Source: Juglans regia
Taxonomy: Eukaryota; Streptophyta; Magnoliopsida; Fagales; Juglandaceae
Length of the DNA stretch: 64,000 nucleotides
Direction: 5' to 3'
NCBI RefSeq assembly: GCF_001411555.2
Contig: NC_049908.1
Span: 29,905,964-29,969,963, forward strand
Position numbers and translations under genes: made by a program. Positions 22,713 to 34,876 of the stretch are shown in pieces. Below the pieces are notes generated by a model. The model did not search any database and was not told where the DNA came from. It worked only from the letters and a program-made list of their open reading frames with translations. How positions within the stretch are numbered: position 1 is the first letter of the stretch; each line of letters starts with the position of its first letter.

Positions 22713-24680
22713 CAAGTATGAAGCTTTGTGTGTGTAATGTCTGGATTAATTTACTTGTTCTGCTGTAATGTTAATCTTTAACTCCCCGGCCTTCTCCGAG
22801 GGATCGCATTTTCTTTTCCCTTTAAGTCTTCATGAGGATATATATATGATCCTATCCTTCAACTCCATATTTACATTCTGTCAATTGGCGTGATTTGTAT
22901 GTATGAATGTATGTATGTTGTGATTTATCCTTTGTCTCATGCATCACTTGGTTTTGGTGACAGTGATTTTAACCACATAACAGCCCATGATGGTGGTTTG
23001 TATATTAAGAGACAGAGGCTTCAATCATCCATGTTATATTTAAAGCCAGGTTTCAAGTCGATCCTTGTATAAATCTAGCTACTTTTGACCTTAAAATCCA
23101 ATTTCCTGTTCTGGGTAGAAATGTTGGATAGGCAAACTCTCGTGAGTTGCAAAACAATTAGAGATGGGGGAATTATTTTGTGTTGGATGCTATATTGAGG
23201 GGTCTAGAGTCTAGACGCACTCTCCCCTCTAGGGAGGAAGTTCAAATGGATGAAAATCATGAAACTCTTGGCTGCTAGAAATGCGAGATACTTATACAAG
23301 CTCCATGCATTCTTTTTTAAAAAGAGTGAGATTCATATTAAAAAATTAATTTTTTAAAAGAAGTACGTAGCCGCATTCTATGACTGCAAATATCATTTTT
23401 CTTTTTTCTCTAGGCCGAAAGGCTTGTCTTGTCATTGGTGTTTGTATGCATGACTCTAAAGTAGATGACAGTAGCCAAATTTTGGAGCGTTTTGGGTGTC
23501 AAATGTGCAAGGAATCGCTGGATTTGTTTGATAAATTTATAGGATGATTAACCCCACTTACCATTAGTAGGGAAACATGAGGGAGTCCTTTGATGGGTAT
23601 ATGTCCACTGTTTTAACAACCCAACTCAAACTTCATCGAAGACAATTAAACAGAGACAACTAGACAAGTAGCTAGAGGGTGGCCAAAATATTTTGAAGTA
23701 TCTGCGAAAAGATGCTAACATTCCAGACTCACGATCCTTCCGTCCTCCATGTTTGACACGAAAATGCCTCTGCTACTTGATCCAGAATCCAGGAAATTCC
23801 TGAGCTGAAACAAAGGAAGAAAGGTCTTCATCCACCTTACGAAACATGATCTCTCAATCACCATATCATCGTCATTATAATCATATATCCCCCAAGCTTT
23901 GACATTCTATATATATTATGTGTTGTGGCTCGCAAGCTAATAGGCCTAAAGAATAATAGTACTTTGCCCACTTAACTTACTCCCTCATTTTGATACCTCA
24001 TGCATTTTAATTTTTTTTTACTTAATAATTAAGGAAGTGATTATTAGTGTATTGATATATTTTTTTTAAATTTTTTTTCAAATGATAAAAAAATATGAAT
24101 AAAAAAAATAAAAAAATGATTTTGGACTAACGGTTACTTGCAACGGCTACTCTAAGGGGCAAAGTAGCACTACTCTAGGCCTAAAATCGTCCCAACCTGT
24201 AAATGCCATAACCCTAGGGCCCTAACCTTAGTTAGATTAGTCAATGTTTATGCACTTAAATTTGTCTACTCTAAGAATAATTATTAAGTACTCCCGGAGT
24301 GCAAACGGGTAGTAATTTTATCCTATCATAAGATGTTATGTTAATTAAAATTAAATTACATGTTGTGATAAGATGAAAATATCACATAATCTTCTGTTCT
24401 CTACTACGGTATGGAAAGGACATACACCCAAGTTTAAAGAACAGATGGAGAGGCAATTTTAAGAACAAAGTTATCTTTGTATGACATGAATTTATCATCG
24501 ACCTATGATTGACATGGTCTAGCTCAAGCTACAAATCTCTCTCGATCTAAAGTTTGAGAAACAATATAATTTTTTTTAAGATAAAGTTAATCAAACTTCA
24601 TATTCCGTCTATGAGTTGAAAATTTTATGTATTTTTTTATTTTTATTTAAAACATTACAAAAATTAAAAATATGAAAAAA
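22713..24680. other. Intergenic region with MITE fragments
   Basis: No supported gene. It contains a partial inverted copy of MITE family B near 23325-23395 (aaaaagagtgagattcat..., attaattttttaaaa). It also contains a copy of a third AT-rich repeat near 24010-24120 (acttaataattaaggaagtg...tattagt), related to stretches near 47920, 53270 and 63370. Confidence 0.5.
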
Positions 24681-25100
24681 TTACGGATTGGGGAATGGAT
24701 AAGGGAGCCCATGGGTCCGATCGATGCTGTGGGGTCCATATTTGACGGTTTCATAGACCGGCAACCGACGTTAGTGCTATATTTCGCCTGCTATGCGCAA
24801 CGCGCGCATCTTACCCCGCACACAGTTTTACGGCTGCGTTTTTCTTTTCCCCTCTCTCTCTCTCTCTCTCTAACTACCTTGTAGCTGTAATTGCTCTTCC
24901 CGGTTTGGTGCTTCCCTGTTAAGAAAAAAACAAGTTTGGTGCTTTCCCGTCATTTTTCTCGGGGAAGTTTATCTTCCAAACCGTCGAACTTCCTAGGCAG
25001 AAGAGACATAGTTACTTATGTTTCGGATACAACTTTCATTCTTTTCTTAATGATAATAGAGGGTGTTTGCCTCCCCATCTGAGATACCTGGGATCAAGCT
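24681..25100 (+). promoter_or_regulatory. Putative promoter/5' UTR of the PAT10-like gene with CT repeat
   Basis: A GC-richer block follows AT-rich DNA. It has a (CT)n tract at 24852-24871 just before a presumed transcribed leader; such Y-patches are common at plant core promoters. The in-frame TGA at about 25086 and the codons before it are discussed with the gene. Confidence 0.4.
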
Positions 25101-28100
25101 ATGGACCGATGTTACCGTCTCTTTCCTTGTCTTTCCGATCCTGGTGCGTAAGCTCCCCAATTATCTGTCATTTTATTTCCATTTTTCAACAAGACAAGCA
25201 TATCTTTTGATGGGTTCTAATATCTGGGAAGTGGGTTTCAGCGCGGAGATCTTCGCTGGGTCTGAAATTGGCGATGGTGATGGTGCATCTGGTGTACGCT
25301 GGCATTCTTTTTCTGTTTGATGAAGATTTAATAGAAAAGATGAAAAGAGTGCCATGGTATGTTGGTGTCTCTTTCCTCAAACAAATTTGGAATTGGGTCT
25401 TTAAGATCTCCTCAAACTCTTTGGTTAAAAACTATTTCCTTAGTTTAAGTCCATGATAGCATACAATTTCACAAAATTGTATCTGGCTCGTATCAGCAAA
25501 AAAAAAAAAAAAAAAACTTGTGACTTGCTGAATAGTGAATTGTGTGCTTGTCGGTGATTAGTGCTGCTGCTTACCGAAGGGGAAAGATATTTATGGTCTG
25601 AACTATTCTTACCAAATCTAAAACTTCAAGTTTGAGGAAATTACTATGACGCAGCGCTGAAGACGTATTATCTGTGGATTGTTTAATGTGATCTGTAAAA
25701 ATATTGGCTTGGGAAAATAAAAATAAAAAGAAGAGATATGACAAAACTGGTTTCTTGAAAATGAGATTATAATGTCATTGATTGCACACGAGTAGTCAAC
25801 ATTTTATTCTGATTGAAGAGCCATTTCGGGCACAATAGGAAAGCCAGGAGGCGCTGTTGGGCCGTTGTCAAGCATGGAGCTTTGTTATCATTTGTGTAGA
25901 ATTTATCATAGTTGGTTTAAATTTCAATCGCCTCCTTGGACTTGGCACGCTTCTGACTAGCGAAAGTGTTTGTTCACATCCTGCAAGCAACAACTTGTAA
26001 ATGCAGTAAGCAAAAGATTTGTTGTTGTTGTTGCTATTATCGGTCCCCCCAGATTTCGTCCCATTTCCAGTGTCCATTTTCCCTTCCCAGCATGTCAACA
26101 TGATTATTGCTTCTACGTACTTTCCTTTTGGAGTCGGAGAACTGATTCTAGGCCCCTAGGGTTAAACTAGAAATGTAATTTAGTATTGGTCTTTTGAGAT
26201 AAAAATAGAATTTTCAAGATCTGACTATAGATGAATGTATACATATGCACAAGCGATCTGTTCATAATATGTAAACTGCTTTTATGATTGCTTTTATTTC
26301 CCTAACTTTGCTAATAATTGCTTTGTTTTCAGGTACATTGCTTTATATTTGTTGTTGTTCTTTGCTACACTGGTTCAATACTTTATTACCTCCTGTTCCT
26401 CTCCTGGGTAAATATCGATTCTAATGCGTTGCCTCAAGACTGAGATTCTGGGTTGTGCTTATAACACATGATATCTATAATTTATTTTAGTTTAACATGA
26501 TTCCTTTTTTTCTTGTTCTTTTATTTTCAGCTATGTCATTGATGTGATGAGAACTATTAATGTGAAAGATTCAGTATTTCAAACGCCATCAATGGCCTCA
26601 AAGTAAGCAATAATTTGAAAAAAAAAGTTTTGGTTTACCATTAAAAATGAGGAACTTAAAATACCTATAAAAATGAGGAACTTAAAATAATTGAAGTTTA
26701 CAATTTATGCTCATTATTTTATTTTTAAATGTTTAAGCAAAGACAACCTGCTTCAAGCAAAAACAGAAGCTTGGTTATTACTGTGGATGGAAGTCAGTTG
26801 GGAAGAAATCTTCTAGGAAGTGACACTACATCGTGGTCAAAGCTTGTTATGGACTTGTATCCCCCTGGAACATCTGCAAGGTAGGCATCTATTCTACAGG
26901 TTTTTGAAGTGTATTTATTGGTGAAACCTCTCTGAAGAACTTATTTTATACATGCATATTTACGGGTAAAAACTACATTAATGGGGTAGTAAAGGACAAA
27001 AGTTTGTACTAACTACATGTTTGGGTACAAGAATTTTTCACAATTTTTAGGAAAAAGATTTCAATTTCAATCTAAACATCTTTAAATCTAAAATAAAAAT
27101 TCTATTTCTCAAAAAAAAAAAAAAAAAATTCCAATCATTTGCCTTGTAAAATAAAAAACACATAAACCAAAACAAATTTGACAAAAACAACCATAAAAAG
27201 AATCATATTTCAAACAAATTTTCAAATCTACTAACCTGCTTTCACAAAACTCAAAACAAAACATATTTTTAAAAAACTCTATCCAAATTTTCCTGTCTAC
27301 CTTCACAAAACCCAACATAAAATACATCAAAACTTTTTGTAAAAGTTCTCAAACTATTGTGAATTTTTAGCTATCAACTTGTAATCTTTTATATGACATG
27401 AATAATCTGTTTTTCTCGCATTACATTAACTAGATCAATAAATTTTGTTTAAATTCACGTTACTTTCATTTCATTTTTGCATTATATGTAGAAATAGAAA
27501 AATAAAAAATCCATATTTGGAAAATTCTTAAATAAAATTAATAATATTGATTTTTTTTCTAGTCAGATTAGTCAACATTTATATGTGAATGAAAAAGCCA
27601 TATTTGTTTTTTTTTTTAATAAAACTAATAATATTCAGTTTTTAATAAGTAAAAACTCATTATATCAGTAGGCGTAGCCAATACACTGGATGTATACAAG
27701 AGATAACACCTATCTAGGAAGAAGAAGTGGATGCTAGGAAATCATACTAACTGCTTCCTTTTGGTTCTTGCAGAACTTGGACTTGCTCCTATTGTAATGT
27801 TGAGCAGGTAGTACCATCTGAGTTGAGATTAAATCAAGTATCTCTTGCCAACCTCTAGAATGCTTTTTCTTCTAAAATTTTGCATCCTTACCTTATGTTT
27901 GAGTTGCCTTTTTATGTCCTACAGTGTCATTAGCGATAAGAGCCTTGGTAAATGCTTATTTGTTAGTAATAAGCTTGGGAACTTATCTTGTTCTATAGTT
28001 GATAACTTGATAGACTAGGACCAACCTTAACAATCTTCTGACAGAAAGTGATTCTTCAAGATTCATTTTTTCTTAATCAAATCCAAAAGCTATTTTTCCC

Positions 28101-31100
28101 CTTTATTCCCAAATCCCACATCTATTTATCAACAAATAGATGAAAAAAGGAACATAATAAAGGTATCACCAAGGAAGTGTAAGATCGAGAACGGTCGAGT
28201 TTAGAAGTGTCTTTCTTAACACTTTATTCCATTGGTAGGTAGTAATAGATTTCAATGGGCTGGACTTCCATGAATTCTTTGTATCTCTAGATAACTCTAG
28301 ATAATCATGTTTAGGTGTCGCTCTTGTATATGTCCCATGTACTTGGGCTATGCTTATTGTCATCAATGAAATTCTTGTTGACCAATAAAAAAAAATCATC
28401 TAGGAAGTGCAAAGATACTGGTAACAAAAGCTCTGATCATCATAGAAGGTGATTGAGAAACTTTAACTATTTCTCATATGGATGCGTATAAATAAACAAC
28501 TATATTTCATCGGGATGCTTGGAATAAACTAGATTCCACCAGCAGAAGTGTTTGAACAATCAGAGATAAGATTCTATCCTTTAGTTGTTTAGATTTTATC
28601 TGTTAGACATTCTGCTTTTTTTCCTTCATAAATTATTATCCGAAGAGCATAATTGGAGACCGAGAGTGGATGGTTTGTCTTTTTCCACATTAGACCAGCA
28701 GTGTGCAAGGTGGCTAGAAAGGCCTTTTACAGAAGAGGAAGTGGGTAGTGTTATCAGAGGTATGGCAAGTGATAAGGCTCCCCGTCTGGATGGCTTTACT
28801 TTGGGTTTCTTTCAAGTTTGTTGGGAGGTAGTCAAGGAGGATATTAAACAAGTTTTTATTGATTTTCATTCTAATGCTAGATTTGAAAAGAGTATCAATG
28901 CCACATTTTTAGCCCTCATTCCTAAAAAAGTGGGGCCTACGGATGTGAGAGACTTTCGCCCCATTAGTCTTGTGAATGGGATGTATAAGATTATATCCAA
29001 AGTGTTAGCTAATAGACTAAGCTCGGTGGTGGAAAGACTTATTTTGAAACCGCAAAATGCGTTTGTCAAAGGTAGAAAAATTATTGACTCGGTTCTTATT
29101 GCAAATGAAGTCTTGGATGGTCAATTGAAGTCTAGAGAACCTGGGCTGCTATACAAGTTAGACATGGAGAAAGCATACGACCATGTAAACTGGAAGTTCC
29201 TCCTCTACTTTCTTGAAAGAAGCGGTTTTGGGGGGAAATGGCAGAAATGGGTAGAATTTTGTATTTCTTCAGCTCGTTTCTCTGTTTTGGTTAATGGCTC
29301 GACGGTGGGTTTCTTCAACTCCTCCCGTGGCCTGAGACAGGGAGATCCGCTTTCTCCTCTTCTCTTCCTTTTTGTCATGGAAGCGCTCAATAAGATGATT
29401 GAGGGTCTAGTGGATGGTGGGTTGCTCCATGGTTTCTCGGTGGGGAATGGCAATCTCCACATTTCTCATTTATTATTTGCTGATGACACGCTCATCTTTT
29501 GTGGTGCACAACTTGGACAAATCCAAGACTTGAGGGCGCTTCTCCTTTGTTTTGCTGTTGTGTCAGGATTGAGCATTAACCTTGCAAAGTTAGAAATAGT
29601 GCAAGTGGGGGCTGCCCCTGATGTGGAGATTCTAGCTTCCACCTTGGGATGTAAGATATCTTCACTTCCTTTGAAGTATCTTGGTTTACTGTTAGGTGCT
29701 TCTTTTAAATCTGAAAGGATTTGGAACGATGTAGTTGAAAGGGTGGAGTGCAGATTGGCTGCTTGGAAGAGACTTTACTTGTCGAAAGGTGGTAGGTTGA
29801 CTTTGATTAAAAGTACTCTTTCTAACTTACCCACCTATTTTTTGTCTTTGTTCCCGCTTCCTGTAAAGGTGACTAATCGCATTGAGAAGTTACAAAGGGA
29901 TATCTTATGGAGTGGCTTGGGGGAAGAGTTCAAATTCCATCTGGTTAATTGGTCTACAATTTGTACCCCAATTTCGGGGGGAGGGTTGGGAATTCACCAC
30001 TTGATGAATTTCAATCAAGCTCTCTTGGGTAAGTGGTTGTAGAGGTATCAAAATGAAAGGGAGGCACTTTAGAAGTCCATTATAGATTCTCAGTTTGGAG
30101 AAGCTTGGGGAGGCTGGTGCTCGAATGAGGTACGTGGTCCTCACGGAGTGGGTTTGTGGAAAAACATTAGAAGCCGTTGGGGGACCTTCCGGGGTCACGA
30201 GCATTTCGTGGCGTGTCCGTTTTTGGCTTGATATATGGTGTGGCAACCACTGTTTACGAGATACCTTTCCTGCCATATTTGCTCTTGCTAGAGTTAAGGA
30301 GGCTTCGATTGCTGATATCTTGGTCTTTTCAAATGGTGCCCCTCAATGGAATGTGGATTTCATTAGGGCAGCTCATGATTGGGAATTAGAGTCTTTTTCA
30401 GAGTTCTTTGCGGCTCTATATTCCGCAAGTTTTCCAGGGGGTTCCGGAGACAAGTTGCTTTGGAATCCTTCTAAGAAAGGTACTTTCTCTATCAGTTCTT
30501 TTTACCATAAGCTCACGAACCCCGATCTATCGATGTTTCCATGGAAGAGCATATGGAAGACGAAAGCTCCTTCAAAAGTAGCTTTCTTTGTCTGTACAGC
30601 TTCTTTGGACAAGATTCTCACTACAGATAATTTGATGAAACGTCGGGTTGTTGTCTTAGATTGGTGTTGTATGTGTAAAAAGCATGGGGAGTCAGTTGAT
30701 CACTTGCTTCTACACTGCGAGGTGGTCAAGGCTATATGGGATGATGTCTTCTTAAGACTCGGACTGTCTTGGGTTATGCCTTGTAGATTGGTGGACTTTC
30801 TAGCAAGTTGGAGAGGCCTTCATGGTGACTCTCAGGTAGCGGCAATTTGGAGATTGATACCAATATGCATGTGTTGGTGTATTTGGAATGAGAGAAATGC
30901 TAGATGTTTTGATGATCATGAGAGAACTTTGGCTGAGCTTAAAGCTTTCTTTTTTAAGTCATTGTTCCTATGGGTGGGGGCTATAGTTTGTAACGGATCT
31001 AGTGTCCATGATCTTCTCCTTTCTATTGTAACCTCTAGTTAGGCGTTTTTTCATGTATACTTCTTGTGTACCTGGGCCTTGCCTAGTTCTATGAATACAA

Positions 31101-33548
31101 TATCTTTGATTACTTATCAAAATATATTGTCCATATTTCATTGCACATGGTTACTGAAATAGATATGTAGTTTGTTGCAAACTAGCTGACATTTTTGGTG
31201 TTTATTACTTAGATCTCTGTCCACCTTGCTTATGGTGATTATTTCTCTTATATGCAGCCTCCTCGGGCTAAGCATTGTCATGACTGCGACAAATGCGTTC
31301 TTCAGTTTGATCATCATTGTGCTTGGCTTGGAACCTGCATTGGCCAGGACAATCATTGTCGATTTTGGTCAGTTTATGCCCTTGCTGAAGAGTTCTTTCT
31401 GGTCATTGATGTCAGTCTTCACCAGCATTAAATCCATGTTTATAGTGATATGCTATGATATGGTGCTTTTTTATGAACGTGGAAATGCACATCTCAGATG
31501 TTAATCATTATGTCTTTAGATCATCAATGTTCTGTATCTTTATGTATTTCTGATATTATTGTCTCTTTATGTGTTTCGCGCATAATTCTTATGGTTAGAC
31601 TGCTATACTTTATGTTGTTTTTGAATTTGAAAGTTATTTCTTTTTTATTCACCTAGTACGTTTCGAACATACGACCTCGTCCTCCACCTTGTTCTTACAA
31701 GAGTATGAAGCATCATTTGAGATAGAGCTTATTGACTAAAATTGGAAGTTACTTATAAACAAATGATTGGCAGTTAGGTTGCTTCTGCATTACCATCTGA
31801 TGTTGGTTGAACAATTATGCTTGTGCATGGTTGTAGTAGTAATAATTGGTAATATAAAGCTTGTCTCACATCATCAAATTGATGCTTATTTCCCATAGAG
31901 GGCTCTGTAGCTGTTAACCGATCAACAAAAGAAATATATGCTCTATACTCTATAGTTCAACCTTCTAAAGAAGGAATGTAAATGATATAAATGCATCACT
32001 AAGTTTTACTTATATGCATATCAAAAGTATTTTTTCAGCTAAGGATATCTCTGCTTTTTGTCTCAAAACCTTAGGTGGTACATTTGTGGAGAGATGGCAC
32101 TGTGTATCTGGACGGGCATTTTGTACATATCATACCTGAAGTCTAATATATCAAGAGCTTGGTATGCTTTTTTTTGTTGGAACAGTTGTGGTTAGTGGTG
32201 TTCTTTTCTTTATTATAGCCATCTATGGGTTAAAGATTAGTTCTCGTAAGGTATTGTGTTGAATTGAATCTGAAATTGGATCCTGGAATGATGTCATTAT
32301 CAGGTGGAAGGATGCGATCATGATACTGCTTTTGATTGCTTTGTCAATCGCCCTCATCTTTCTGCTGCTTCTACTCCTATTTCATAGGTATGCATTGTTT
32401 GTATACAAGTTTGGTTATTTCCTGTATGAGATTTCTTATTTTCATTTGCCTCCTGCATCTGCCTGTGAATATATTCATAATTTGATGTTTTTCAAAAAAT
32501 TCATATGCTTTCACCTGATATAAGATTGGAAATATTGATGGAGCCAACTTACCTAGGATAATCCAGAACCAAAAGTGCATCACCAATGCAGTGTTTCTTA
32601 GAACATTATCCAGCCTAGGGAATCAGTGCTGAGAATTAGAAAATGAATTCATGCTAGGTATTGATGATCTGTCATGGTTCAGGTCCCGAGTCTAATATAG
32701 TTGGCCTGTTGTGTTACTTACCTGTTAGCATAAATTGATTTCAATTTTGTTTGGTCCAGACCATAGTACGTGGCTGAACATGAATCTATGGAGTTTTATT
32801 AGTAATATGTACTCTTGGAGTGAGCAAGTAGCTATTGATCTTGATAACATCAAACATCCATAATGATTGGGTAGCTTGTGTCCTTGGTTTGGACTTTGTT
32901 TTGCTGCAGTTATCTTATTTTGACAAATCAGACTACCTATGAACTCGTGAGACGCAGACGCATCCCATATCTAAGGTTAGTTGATTTTTTTTTCAATCTT
33001 CTAGCCTATATTATTTGTTTAAAGTTGTTTGTTCCTTCCAAGATAAGTCACTTCGTCAGGCTGTGATATATGTACTGATTTGCAATTGGATGTTCTTTTT
33101 ATTTGTCATTACATGGTTTAAAATGCTAGAACAAGTTGTATGATGGAAAAAGAGAATAAAAAGCAAGGACGTACGTGTACATCGTTGTTATGAATCCTGC
33201 TTAGATGGTTGGACAATCTGTTGAATAAGAGTTATCTGAATCAAGTTTATATATTCAACCCAAGTACGTGGTTATGGGTTGGAAACGTCTGAAATAAATT
33301 AAAAAAAATAACATGGTTACCACACATCTTTGATTTCTTAGCTTATTCACTTGATAGTCTGTGTTCATGTCAGGAGTATTCCTGAAAGAGTGTATCCTTT
33401 TAGTAAAGGAATTTGCAAAAATTTGTATGGCTTCTGCTGTGCTCGAAGCAGCATATACAGCATGGATCCGCTACCCACACCTCAGGAAATTGAAGAAAAG
33501 TTGAGGCCATACACTTGTCTTGAGGTTGTGACCTGCCGATGCTGCTGA
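25101..33548 (+). CDS. PAT10: PAT10-like DHHC protein S-acyltransferase
   Basis: Eleven exons join in phase to 332 aa: 25101-25143, 25242-25356, 26333-26407, 26531-26602, 26743-26880, 27774-27807, 31258-31367, 32075-32161, 32304-32387, 32910-32975, 33374-33548. Two N-terminal membrane segments come first. The DHHC-CRD at about residues 160-205 carries C-H-D-C-D-K-C and the catalytic D177-H-H-C180. Two further membrane helices follow, then the family tail ending T-C-R-C-C. This is closest to Arabidopsis PAT10, a Golgi/tonoplast palmitoyltransferase needed for salt tolerance and development. The usual first ~14 residues (M-G-V-C-C-P-F-L...) are disrupted: upstream codons read G-V-C-L-P-I-stop-D-T-W-D-Q-A, so translation may start at the internal ATG 25101. 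Intron 6 (3.4 kb) is mostly LINE sequence. All splice sites are GT-AG. Confidence 0.88.
28172..28409 (+). mobile_element. Short LINE 3' fragment
   Basis: Ends in a LINE-like 3' UTR (gtatatgtcccatgtacttg...caatgaaattcttgttgacc) and an A9 run. The tail resembles those of the LINEs at 8361 and 28511. It is flanked by aggaagtg at 28172-28179 and 28402-28409, a possible short target duplication. It lies in PAT10 intron 6. Confidence 0.65.
28511..31125 (+). mobile_element. 5'-truncated L1-type LINE: reverse transcriptase and zf-RVT
   Basis: ORF 28585-30042 encodes a reverse transcriptase: the fingers motif is altered (K-A-P-R-L-D-G-F where G-P-D-G-F is usual), followed by [15 protein letters not shown] and the catalytic F-A-D-D. 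After a TAG and a frame change, ORF 30095-31042 carries the zf-RVT domain (C-C-M-C ... H-L-L-L-H-C) and the family C-terminus. The apurinic endonuclease domain and ORF1 are missing, as expected for 5' truncation. The candidate target duplication atatttcat (28502-28510 and 31133-31141) is only tentative, because about 12 bp separate it from the apparent 3' end. It is inserted in the sense direction in PAT10 intron 6. Confidence 0.9.
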
Positions 33549-34876
33549 CCTTGCTTAAACGTACAATGAACCTGACATTCGTTTCCTGCAATTTCATTGC
33601 GACCTTTTTGAAGAATTCTGCCTCCGTATTCATTGTGAGCTTCATGAAGGTTATCCTCAAGCTCTTTGTTGGATCTTATGCTTCATTTTTTTTTCGAGTT
33701 TGTAGGTTTTGTTAGTGATATGGTCCTTGCGAATGAAAGATTGCGATACCGGTAAAATTATGAAACAGCCAACAAGAGTAAGATATGGTTAAACAATGAG
33801 AACCACCTGTATTTGTGAAGCCTACATTTGTGGAGATAAAATTTCTTAAAGTTTGTGTTTATATTGTCCTCTATTTGAAGGTTCATTCCATGCCGAAACC
33901 CTAATGTTTATTGTTCACACTTTGAGATTGCAGCTTTAAGATATTAGCTTTAGAAATCTCAAACAAACGATAAGTAGAGGCCAAAAGCCGAAGCCTAGGT
34001 GAGTTTGGTTATCAAACTCATCTCAACTCATCTTAACTTATCATTACAACTTTTTTAAATCCCAATATAAAATATAATAAACAATTCAACTTTTTCAAAT
34101 TCTAAAATAATAATAATATTAAAAAATAATATTCTAACAATATTTTATCATCTCAACTCAATTCAATTCAACTCACTTCAACATCTAAGCACAATCCTAA
34201 GCTTTTTTTGAAGAAAAACACTTGCTGTTAAGAAATCCTTTTCTTATTACAAACAGGTAGAGTTGTGGTGGTAGGTATCACTGAACTTGTCCATGCTCAG
34301 GATTTATTTTCAAATGTTATTTATTCAAACCCCCCAGAAAGCAGCAAATGCATAGTTTCATTTGGCATGCCATCAAGGAATTTTGGTGCATTTCAATCTG
34401 TCAAAGATTCAAGATCTCTACACCTTTTGGTAGTTCACCAACCAAGTACCCCATGGAAGGGCAGCCCCAAGCCTAAAACCAGATGACAGATAAGGAAGGA
34501 TATGGACTACGGAATAAGATCCTAGTGTATTAGGAAATATATTATTCATCAAATTTTTCTTATTTTTTAATAAGAATAAGAATTTTTAATATCTACCCAT
34601 AAAAAAGAAAGAAAAAAGTGAAAAAATATCAAATAATTTTTAATAATTTGATATCATGTCCGAAGATGATGACAATTGAGTGACATTAATATTAAATGCT
34701 GGGAAAAAAAACTTAATTAAAGTGAATTGACAGAGAGAGATTGTTTAATTGCAATAATAATCAATATGAGGTTGTGTCGCCTTTCCCTTGGAGATATGCA
34801 GCACAACAGCAAACTATTACAACGTATAAATCAAACCACTCTGGCTGGCTTCAACTTAATTGTATTCTGTAACCGA
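33549..34876. other. Spacer between PAT10-like and LHT8-like genes
   Basis: No supported gene. The two genes converge here, so it holds both 3' ends. A MITE copy lies at 33995-34200. Confidence 0.5.
33995..34200 (+). mobile_element. MITE family A, copy 5
   Basis: Best-preserved copy: gtgagtttggttatcaaact at the start, then catctcaactcatcttaact, ataaaatataataaacaatt, aataataataatattaaaa, and a final series of caactca repeats before cttcaacatctaagcac. Confidence 0.8.
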
